Source of the DNA: Acanthornis magna
Lineage: Eukaryota > Chordata > Aves > Passeriformes > Acanthizidae
Reading direction: 5' to 3'
DNA: 64,000 nucleotides
Assembly: GCA_036785705.1 (NCBI GenBank)
Contig: JAWUZG010000029.1
Span: forward strand, 14,213,501-14,277,500
Position numbers and translations under genes: made by a program. The first letter of the stretch is position 1; each line of letters opens with the position of its first letter. The notes under the pieces were generated by a model. The model had not been told where the DNA came from and searched no databases. It saw nothing but the letters and a program-made list of their open reading frames with translations. Shown piece after piece: positions 49,132 through 59,829 of this stretch.

Positions 49132-52100
49132 TAATTTCATGAAGCAAATGCTCTTCCGTTAACCTCCATGATCCATGGTAGATGTCAAAGCCATGGCCCG
49201 ACTGTGACCTTTTGAAGATCTGCAAGAATTACATGCAGAGACGCATTTGCTTGCTCTATGGTGTAACATTGCCCTTTCTTATCTGAAAAGGTGATCCAGC
49301 TGTGGGCAAGGTTTCTCTCCATGTATTTGACCACCCAAAATAAATATGGCATGATTTAACTCCTATTTATCTTCCAATATTGTATTTCATTATTACATTA
49401 AAATCATCCAAAACAGAATGTATTTTGAAAATAATTTAAATGTTTCACAAGTAACTTTCCACTCTAACAATCACATCCTGAGATCTAAAGCCTCCTTTTC
49501 TCTTGGCATCAAAAGCACTTTATAAACATTCATTAATCCCATCCTCATTTTGAAAATGTGAGAATTAGCACATGCAAATGTAGTTGCAAAAAACCACAAA
49601 GTAAACTAAAGGAAGAGTAAATCACATCTGTTGCTTGGACCATCTAATCCTCACACCTCAAGTTCCCAACAATTAATCCTAAACTGAAGAACTAGACTGA
49701 AATAACCCATAAGCCCTCCTCTTTGAAACACAGTACATTGCATAAAAATGTTGTTCAGCCTCCTCTATTCAGTAGCACTGGTTGGAGTTGGTAGAAGGAG
49801 ACTCAGAGTCTCAAAAGAACATTGGCCAATTTTCAGTTCTTAATAAAGTAGCTGCTAATGGTAGCCTTAGATAGAAATACATGTTTTGATTGAAAAATAT
49901 TTTTATCCTTTATTGATCAGTTTAAAACATAGACTGATAATCCATTGTTTTCTATAAAACAGTTTTGCCATTTAAAACTCTTTCAATAATTTTAACCTTT
50001 GCTTGTTCATTAATTTGATCATTTTTGTCATGAGACCTGAATGAAACCCTACCCTAGTTGTACCACTGCCTGGATAACTAGGACATACTTACATGACTTC
50101 CTTCAGAGCATAAGCCACAAATTTTACCTTTGGCATTGGGCTTGAACACACATCAGTGACAATTTTGCTTCTAAAGTGGATAGCTCTTTTGTCCAGGAAA
50201 ACCCATGGGAATCCTAAAACTGTTACTCTCTGTAAAGCTAGCCACATAGTCTAAGGCATTCAAATCAAGACCAAATACACTTGGAAAAGATGGCAGCATA
50301 TGCAGAACATCAGCATTTTGCTAAATCACTTTGTTTGCCAAATCATGTCCTACTCTGGAACACTGCCATCCCAAACCTGGAGGAAGCAAAAAGCAAAGGA
50401 TTTGTGCTTTTTAAAGAACGGCAAATGTTGTCAGATCATAAGATATATGAAAAAATACTGCCAGGTGCTCAATTTACTGAAACATTCAGAGAGAGTGTAG
50501 TGAAGATGAGAGGGCAGAAATTGGCTTAGGATCAGGAAATATCTTGTACTGGAACAATCAGCCAACATGCAAGAAAGAGCCGGAAAAAACTGTAGGATTA
50601 ATTATGTAATATACATATGTTTCCCATAAACTCGACTTTCAAATTCAGAATAATTTACAATAATTAAAAGCATTCTCCAACTCAGGTCAAGATATCAGAG
50701 TTGTTGAAATGCTGGTAACGACGAATGCTTGATATATTTTCTTTGACCTTTTCTGATACAGGAAGTTACACAAGTTTTTGATATTTTTCTTTTTTAAAAA
50801 TATTTTTTATCCTTTTTTTTCTTTTTTTGAGACACAGGGCCAGATAAGCAAGTCTTCAGGAAGAAAAAAAAGCCATAGGGGGGGAAAAACCTCAAAGTTT
50901 TTCAAAATTCTAGATTATTTCTTTATATGCCTGTATCACACCTATGATTTGATTGAATTTTAGCATAGTATTGACTCCTGTACTCTTAATTGCATTCAGT
51001 TATTGAATGAAAAGTGACAACAGAACATGAGTTATATATGACATAATAGAACAAGGTTTTATTCTGCTTCTGTTTGTGCTATTTGAAGGAATAAGCTTTT
51101 AGGGTGCCAAAATTATTGCTAGCCTTGTTAACTACTTTGGAAGCAAAATAGTTGACATAAGGATAGCCAAATGTGTTCTTTTATGAAAGTGTAATAAGAC
51201 AGAAAATCATTTCATTGTCAGATAATGCTTCAGTTTATATGACACAATTAGATTTGCAATAAACTACAAACAGATTTGATAATGTCACTTACAACAATAA
51301 TCCTGGAAGAAGCAGTAGAGTAGCACTCAGCTCCCTGATGCCAATGAGCTGGAAGCAACATGCCAGGGAGCAGCTGATTATCCAATCCAGAGTTACATAT
51401 ATGAAACCGAAAACAGACTTTGACAGGCTACAGTTCATATTTTTTTAATTTATCTCCCAACTACATAACAAGTTTAGCTCTAGTCTACATGCATTAATAT
51501 TCCAAACACTCGACTCATTAGTCTAATCAAGGGATGGGAAGACCACACAAAAGTATAGATTGTTCAGCAACCCTGACCCCACTCATTCACACACATGTAA
51601 TAGCCCTGCCATTCACTCATGCATAGAAATGATCACAAAAGCAAACAATGCCGTGCTCACTCATTCACTTAATTAGTTAGTCACTGTTTCACTCACTTGG
51701 TTGACTCAGTCCTTCGTACTTACCGCCTTAGAATCTCATCTCACTTTCCCAGTGAGTAATGCCAATTAAAATTCACTTAAGGCCCACATAGATTGAGAAA
51801 ATCAGAATTACACCCTCAGTCTGACAGACACTAAACTTCATGAAGCAATCCTTCAATGTAACTTGGAGTATTTTAAGATCTTCAGTAGAAATTTAGTGCT
51901 GCACAGGCCTTGCTCAGCCTTCTCTCTTTCTCCTCTATAACTCTCTTGCTTTGAAAGAAAAAGATGGGTTTCTGCCCTTGGTATTATTTAAGTAAGCATT
52001 ATTGAGAGCAAAATCTGACTTTTTGTATGTAAATTATAGACAAGGTTTCAACACTTATGCAGTTGTCAGCCTTCAAAAAACATTTCCCAGCATCAGTCTT

Positions 52101-55100
52101 CACAAACACTCAGTTATTTCATAATTTTCTTGGCTAGGGTTCAGTTCCCTTAATTTCTCTTAATTGTGTGTTTCATACCCAGCATGAAGGCTTCAGAGAG
52201 GAAAGTGATATACAACATTTTAAAATTGTTAAACCAATGACCTTTCTTATTCTATGATACAAGCTGGATAAAAATTCAAATTGGTCATTCTTTCCATTAC
52301 ATATCTGACCAGCGTATTCAGCTGACACCTAAAATGTACTATCTGTCAGTCTCATGACCAAGTCTTGCATTACTGCATGACAGAGTTAAATGTACAGGTC
52401 TGTCTGTATTTGTACACACACATAAATCACTGCAATGGTGATCCTTTCTGTCATAAAGCACAAAAAGCTTATCATCTTCTGATTTTAGAAATAGAATATT
52501 TTCCCAGCAACAGCTTTCTCAGACCAGCAGCAGGGTGTATTTTTTTTTACAATTTTGATCTTCAGAGTTGTGTATATAACAAAGAACTGCATATTTGGCA
52601 AAAATTAAGTAGAAATAACTAAAAATAACTAGAAATCCTTGTACATAGGAAGTAAACTCACTGACAAAATGTCACAATAGTGAATGGATATGTGTAATCT
52701 TTTTCTAAATTTACACTGATTTGTGGATGTTTTTATTGAGGGCTAAGGCTGGAAAAGAAAAAACCCAGGGTGCAAATGGGATACATATTTTGTACTTTGT
52801 ACAACTCCATAAACTTTTGTGAACATTTTATTTTTACGACTTACATTAGACAGTTTATTTAATGGGTGGATGAGTATCATTATCTTTTTACTTTCACTGT
52901 AAAGTCTTTACCATACATCTTCTTAATCTGACTTTTTGATGATACAACTTACCAGTCCTGGCAAGATTTTACAGTTTATCAAATCGACTTTCAAACTATA
53001 GGTATCCCTAGTCTACTCCCATAAAGGCAAGAAGATTGGGTATTTTTCATTCAGTTTAATCAAGTTTCTGTTGATGAACATAATTTTTATTTTTACATTT
53101 ATGAATTTACTAACCTTGAATATGTTAGATTTCATCTATATATACATAATATGCATTATTTTAAAACAGGCATGTAGGTTTGGTATAACTGCAAATACCT
53201 CCTACCATTTTAGATGTAAGGATTAGGTAATTCTAGGACAGAACAGGACAGGACTGTACCTTTACAAAGTAAGAGCTGAAAGTAGGCATGACCTAAATAT
53301 CTGAGAGGATGAGGAGAGGTAAATGATGCTAAAAATGGAGGAATATGCATGGCAAATTCACACAGAGATGGAAGGGTGGTTGCATTTGGAGGCAGTCCTT
53401 AGCAGGTGAAATGATGAACAGAAGAAAGAGATTTCACAACTGCACTTGCTTTTGCAAACAGTCTGACTTATCACTACATGTATGTTGCACTTTGCTGTCT
53501 GAAGAAGTACCTTCTGCAGCCAAACATGAAGATTTAATTCAGTGAACTCTGTCCATCTGCTAGGGTAATTTAGCCACTGCCACTGAAAAACATTGATACA
53601 TCAGAAACACAGCATTCAAATAGAGCTCAGGCTTTTATTCTTGGATTTTGGACCATCATCCATCAGCACTCATTGAATACCCACTTGAACCTTTAAATTT
53701 GTGGCAAAATTCTCCTCTGAGCAGCACACTCAGCAGTATCATACATCTACACTGCCAAAACCACCTGGAAACAGGGCCATGGCTTTGTAATTTAAGTTCT
53801 CAGACATATGATTTCATGGCAATTTTGTGATATGATACCATTTAGGCCTTTAAGTGGTGTGAATGCAGTGAATGCAGGTCAGGTAAGGAATAAAAAGAAA
53901 AGGAACATACAAGCAGAAAAGGATGAGAAAATATTTTTCTCACACAACTTAAGCAGCTTCTGTGGCCAAAAAATAATCAGAAGTAGATCCTTTGAAGTGA
54001 AACCATTAACTATACATAGTTTTGAAGTCAAATTTATTTCTAATTGAAGGCAGGGAAAGTCAATTAATCCCTTTCATAAATTGAAATGGATGATCACATG
54101 CAATAATCTTCATCTCTGCGTGTCAAAGAAAGTTAACAGAAAATCACTTACATTGCTTCAGTTGTAAGAATACAACACTGGAGCTTTCCTTTCAGCAACT
54201 TTTCTCCTTAGCCAAAAGGATACTGTCCTGTATTTCATATAAAGCCATAGTCTGAGTTAGTTGTTTGTGTCACTCTTGCTCCCACCTTTATTTGTCTTGC
54301 ATCCCCAATAAAATCTCTTTGAACACAGTATGACAGAGCTGAGGTGGCCCAGCATATTGAGAACACAGTCAGTACAAAATACATTACATACCTTTATCAT
54401 GACACGAGGCAAACATTCAGTGAAAGGTCAGGTAGCTTTCTGTACTTGGGGGTTCTGTGTGAGGTGTGTGTGTGTGACTGATGGGTTTACAGAGCTAGGA
54501 CCCAGCTGTATGCATTACCACTCACAGCATCAGAGGCAGGCAGCCCATAAATGGCACAGAAATCTGCATTTTTCTGTAACAACACTGCATCGAACCTTGG
54601 CTATGTTTAGCAGTGTACTCACTGTTAAACCTTTTTTCACACATACAGTCTATTTAATTGTCATGGTGCTCCAGTGTTAGACAATACACCCACACTTGCC
54701 ACTGAACACATTTTGCACCTAGACAGAGAACATCTCCTTTGGGTGGGTAAGTTTCCAGGTACTGGCTCTTGTGGCAAGTGCATCAAGTGAATTGGCAGCC
54801 TCTCCTTTAGCTGCACAGCAGGCAAAGAGTCCATAGCAGGAGTAAGTTCTGCTAGCAGGGACCCTTAGAGCACGGTGTGGTGCTTCTTTCGGAGGCACAC
54901 CTTTGGCGGTGGGTCTGTGTGGCTGTCCTGTCCAGACCCCAAGCCCCGTGCCTTCAGGCCACAGCACTCTACTTTCAAGTTTGAAGGAAGCCAGGAAGGA
55001 CACTGCTGGACCCTCAAGCACCATTCCTGAGACCTGGCAGGTCTGACAAACACTGTGTATGTGTTACGTCCCACAGTGACTTGTCTCCTTGTTCTCCTCA

Positions 55101-57668
55101 TTTAACCTAACGAACACTGTGCCCAAAGTTAGGTTGCCTGATTTTCTTATTATTAAATTCAATTCTGCAGAGAAGAATACGGCAAATGGGGGGAAAAAAG
55201 AGGTCAGAAAGGGTGTGTGAACCAGTTCAAAGGGTTGCATTTTTTTTCAGGGAAATTGGTCCTATAATACCATTAAGATATTAGTGGAAAAACTTTTTAA
55301 AACATAGCTGGTCTCAAAATGGCTACTTACAAAACATAGTCATTAACTGCTTGTTAAAAGTTACACAACCCCCCTGCTTTTTTATAATAATGTTACAAGA
55401 GATCAATACTTTAAAAAGGGTACAGTATATGCTGATTTCTGTGTAATCATTGCTGTCCATGAGTTTAACATTATTACAGATTTACTGAGACTGTACTTAC
55501 ATTTCCATTTATGAAAACATTTTGTAAAATCTTATCAAATTCACATGGACCAAAAAGCAGAATTTCAGACACACAACAGGCCAGGGTATCAGGAAAAGTA
55601 CACACTTGAGTTAGGAAATGAATGATTAACGCATGGAAGACATTCTTGAATAAATAAAATATATTTAAAAAACCCCAAAGAGATAGAAACAAAGATCATG
55701 CTCCGTTCTGCTGGATGATATATGACTTGCAGTGCTGTCGGCTTTGATGGTGCGGGTAGGGGTAACCGGGACAGGGTGTGCACCCTCCTTCCCTCCCTCC
55801 GCCGAGCAAGGGAGCCCAAGCACAAGCAGACTGAGCCTGTCGAGGCTGTGTGACTAACCCGTGGGGTCCACCAGCCCGCGCCACAGAGGAGACCCAGCGC
55901 AAAGCCGCGCACAGCTTTGTTACACTGCCATTCCGGAGCACAAAGGAAAGCGACGCTGCCATCAGCAAGGCACCGGCTTATCTACAAGAATTACAGATGC
56001 AGCTACCGGCGTGTCTGCTCCGGGCTGCTGCTGCTGCTGGGGGGTGGCCTTGCCGCACTTCTTCTGAACGAAACCGGGTGGGCAAGGGGAAAACTGGCCA
56101 GCATCTCTGGTTATTCCAGGCCAAGGTAGCTCCCTGACAGGTCTTGTTTGGTCCCCCCAGCCAGATGGAAAAAATACCATATGATTCTGACCATAAGGAA
56201 ATCACAGGATAATAGTGCATAAAGAATAACTCATGCTTTGGAAATACCACCTTATTTGAGATGTTAGAAATATCTAAAAGAAACAACCCAACTGTTAATT
56301 TTGCTTTGTACCAAAATTTTGTTTGTGCCTTTTTTCCCCGTGGACTCAAATGCCACTCTTTTAAAGGGTGAAAAGAGGCACCTAAGTACCTCCCCTTGGA
56401 GCAATCATAGTTAGGAGCATTCTCTGATGCTGTGAAGCAATTATTTTTATGTCTAATTTATGTTGGTGATCTAGCACTGACAAATCCTTATTTTACTATT
56501 TTGGTCATACATACAATATGAATATACATGTTACATTCATGTGTTGGGAACATAGGAAAAGCTCTTCTACAGCATGTTAACTATAAAAAAAAAGGGCAAA
56601 ATCTTTCAACAATTCCAGAAGGGTCTAAAACTGGTAATTTTTTCTTGAGCCTGATTTTATTTCATTGTCATGTAAGACGGATATTTCTTCAATGTTAGAC
56701 ACTTTTCTCAAAAGCACTGCTCCATGCTGCCACCAGAATACGCTTTCAGAAGGGCTCCTCAAAATACAAGATTTTGTAATTCTTTCAAAAATTGTTGCTC
56801 TATTTTTGCCTAAATTGGATCTTTTGCCTAAAGATCCAGTCTGAATGTCTCTGCATAACACAGACCCTTGTTCAAATAGTTGTTCTTTAATCACAAAAAT
56901 ACAGCAGAAGCAGAAAACCACTTGGGTGGCTTATGCTGTGAAAACAGAAAGTCTGTACAAAGCAACATTAAACCTCTGTGTAGAGAATCAAACAGCTGCT
57001 AAAATTCTCAGGATCTTTGAGACAGCCTGAACCATGGATCAGGACATCTGCACCTAATGGAGTTCCTTGACAGGAGTTCATCACTTTAAGAGCCAAAAAT
57101 GGAGCTTTGGTGGAGAGGTTGTTTTGCAAAGGAGAAAGAGTAACTCAATTCAAAACGTGTTAAGTTTTCTAGTAAGCATCAGTTTCAGGAATAGCAGATG
57201 AATAATCTTCTGTGCAAGAGAGGAAAAGGATGTGATCAGTGCTGAGGTCTAGTTCACAGGGTAGGTTCTACAACACAGATTTTTCTACCATGTGGCTGAG
57301 TGTACCTGTTACATGAAGTCACCTCATGCTTATTTAACCATCGTTATTTTTCTTGCTGATCAAAACCAGATCCCATGAAGTGCAACTTGAAGGATCCAAA
57401 TAAATTACAAAACCTAGTTGTGAAGGGACTGGGTAGCCATTTTGGTGGTGGCAGCCATCTTGGGGCAGAATAGATTCAAAATAGCTGAATTTCCAGAAAT
57501 GACTAATATTTTTCAAATGTAGTATTTTTAAGACAATCTCCCCAATTGTCAGCCACTCCACTAGAATTAGAAGAAGGTTATAGCTATCTACCACACTATG
57601 ACATGTAACTGTAACAGGAAATAATTTCTGCTTCATGTTTTTTGCTCATAACTCATGAAACCCCGAGA

Positions 57669-57671
<3 letters not shown>
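49132..57671. other. Intergenic, ERV to EZH2 upstream region
   Basis: About 8.5 kb of mostly AT-rich sequence. Contents: a degenerate CACTCATT-like repeat at about 51580-51720; a GC-richer patch at about 54720-55080; and a small CpG-rich patch at about 55740-56100. The ORFs in these patches occur on both strands and match no family. Confidence 0.55.

Positions 57672-57704
<33 letters not shown>
57672..57704 (+). repeat. A33 homopolymer tract
   Basis: A run of 33 A. It could be the tail of an old retroinsertion, but no recognisable element or target duplication flanks it. Confidence 0.95.
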
Positions 57705-57706
<2 letters not shown>

Positions 57707-57909
57707 AAAATAAAATGAGCTACTATTAGAAGCCCCTTTTCAAGGCCATGAGGAAAATCAAGAACAAGTGCAGGAATGCCCACTCTTGAGATCTCACTGC
57801 AAGTTTAATAGATGATGAAGTCTGGGAATTTTAAGTACTTACACATAGAAAGAGGCTTTAAAAACACATGAGCACATTGCCTATAAGTAGAACACTACCG
57901 AGCCTCCTT

Positions 57910-58260
57910 TGACATGTAAGCCAACTGCATTATTTGGGAATGAAGGCGCATTTGTGATTTATTTCCCCCGCAAGATACTTTTATCACTCAGGACCTCATT
58001 ATAGTGGCCACTGCTCATTTTTGGAGCTTTGACCCTGAAGATGTGCTGTGGTATTCACAAGGAAGAGGGGAGCTGATATTTGGTGAGGAAGGATGTCAGA
58101 AGCAAATATGTGTCGACTGCTCCAGTGCACATCGGAAGTGGCACTCGATGTGGGATGCATCGGAAAGGGATCTAGTCACAAGGGAAGCGCAAAGTACCCT
58201 TTAGGAGACTTATCTTGGCAATTATATTTTCCCTGCTGAAGAATAATAAAGATTGGAGAG
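57910..58260 (+). repeat. Direct duplication upstream of EZH2, copy 1
   Basis: About 350 bp, aligning along its whole length to 58788-59131 (offset about 878 bp). Shared landmarks include GATTTATTTCCCCCGC, GACCCTGAAGATG, TGCTCCAGTGCA and ACTTATCTTGGCAATT. This copy often has TpG or CpA where copy 2 has CpG. I recognise no gene or transposon in it. Confidence 0.9.
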
Positions 58261-58787
58261 ACCAGAGAGCGGGACAACAGCAGAGCAAAGGTGCACGAAT
58301 CCTCAAGTTTTAAACACAACCTCTGCAACAAGGTTGATGAGCACGGCTCGCGGATTTGAAACAAGGGAAAACGACAGCAACCTTAGAGGCTGGAGACAGC
58401 ACGTAGCGAGCAACAGGATCCGAGCCTGATGCGGAGCGAGCACTTTGCTGCTGCCGCCGCTGCGATTTATGACATCCCCCCACGAGAGGGGAAACCGCGC
58501 TGGATGCGAAGCAGCGAGGGAGAGGAAGCCGCGAGCAGCGGCGCGATGCACAAAAGGAGGGCTGGTGCCGGTAAAGTTTGGGCAAGCAAAGGTCAAACAC
58601 GTGGACACGAGGCAGCAGCGCTGGAAAGTGACTCAGCCAGCCGAGACATCCGCCGGGGAGCGGCGCGGCTGCCCCGCGGGCGTGTGCGGGGGGTGGGGTG
58701 GGGGGGTGCGCGGGCTGTCCCCAGCCTCCAAGGCTGATACATCCTCGTTTTCCCCCGTTTCTCATCTGTGAGCCACGCTCGCAGATC

Positions 58788-59131
58788 TGACACGTAAGCC
58801 CACGGCATGATTTGGGAATGAGGTGTTTATGATTTATTTCCCCCGCGAGACACTTTTGCCAGTCAGGACCCCATCACAGTGGCCAATGCTCATTTCTGAC
58901 CCTGAAGATGCACTGAGGTATCCACAAGGAAAAGGGGAGGCGATACTTGTTAAGGAAGGATGACGGGACTTGCGGAAGCAAGGATGCGGCGATTGCTCCA
59001 GTGCATCTCGGAAGTAGCACTCGATGCGGGACGCATCGCAAAGGGATACGGTCACAAGGGCTAAGCACCCACTAGGAAAACTTATCTTGGCAATTTTGTT
59101 TTTCCCTGCTGAAGATGGAGAAAGGCTGGAG
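58788..59131 (+). repeat. Direct duplication upstream of EZH2, copy 2
   Basis: Partner of 57910-58260, inside the CpG island and about 0.6 kb before EZH2 exon 1. It keeps CpGs at sites such as CACGTAAG, CCCCGCGAGAC and GATGCGGGACGCATCG. Confidence 0.9.
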
Positions 59132-59599
59132 TGACATCCAGGGGCTGAGCTCCGGCGCCGGGGGAGCAACAGGCGGAGCGGCGGCGGGGACGGAGGGCCC
59201 GCTCCGGGCATTCCCGCCCCCCGGGACCGTTACGGCCGTTACGCCTCTCCCGCTCTCGGACCGATTCAAACTCGGCAGCGGCGCCGAGCGGGAGCGCGGC
59301 CCCTCCCGGTGCCCGCCAATCCTCTATCCTGCCTCCCTCCCCTTTCCCCTCCCTCTCCCCTCTTCTCCACGTGAGGCGGCCGGAGAGTTTCAAGCCTCCC
59401 CGGCGCGGCGCAGCCCCGGGCCCGGCCCCGCCGCGCGGCGCGGGGGGAGCGGGCGCACGGGGGGCGGGGGGAGCGGGGGGAGCACGAGCCCCCCGTCCCC
59501 CCGCGCGGGCAGCGCGAGAACAAAGAGTTCTCCCCACCCCTCCCTGCCCCCCCCGCACGTGGGGAGTGAAGCCACGCCCCCCTCCCCGCCCCCCGCCGC

Positions 59600-59706
59600 G
59601 TCCGATTGGCTCGGCGGGGCCCCGGCCGCGTCCGTCCGTCCAATGGGGGCGGTGCTCGGCGCTCGCCAATGAGGGCGATGGCGATTGGGCCGGCGCGTTT
59701 GGCGCT
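59600..59706 (+). promoter_or_regulatory. EZH2: EZH2 core promoter: CCAAT boxes and E2F site
   Basis: Four CCAAT/ATTGG boxes (59605-59609, 59640-59644, 59666-59670, 59684-59688) lead to TTTGGCGC (59698-59705), a consensus E2F site. The block GCGATGGCGATTGGGC...GCGTTTGGCGCTCGGTCCGG (59676-59713) is nearly identical to what I recall of the human EZH2 promoter/5' end. EZH2 is a known E2F target, so proliferation-linked control is expected. There is no TATA box on this strand. Confidence 0.82.
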
Positions 59707-59829
59707 CGGTCCGGGAGGGTGAATCCGGCAGCCGGAGGCGGAGGGAGGCAGAGCGGGAGCGCCGAGCGGAGCTGGTGGCGGCACCGGCGGGAGCGGCGGC
59801 GGCGCGGAGCCGGGGCGGCGGGGGGGCGG
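59690..59829 (+). other. EZH2: EZH2 exon 1 (non-coding, 5' UTR)
   Basis: EZH2 is the H3K27 methyltransferase of Polycomb repressive complex 2. As in human, exon 1 is expected to be untranslated, with the start codon in exon 2. It is recognised by the conserved GGCGCTCGGTCCGG stretch at its start, followed by a GGC-rich purine-leaning leader, and by a strong donor GGGTGAGTG placing the exon end at 59829. The + orientation follows from that match and from gene order (PDIA4 and EZH2 point the same way in human). The start at about 59690 is approximate. Exon 2 was looked for up to 64000 and not found. Confidence 0.72.

Noticed and set aside
57000..57704. Processed pseudogene ending in the A33 tract
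   Set aside because: The preceding sequence matches no gene I know, and no target duplication could be seen.
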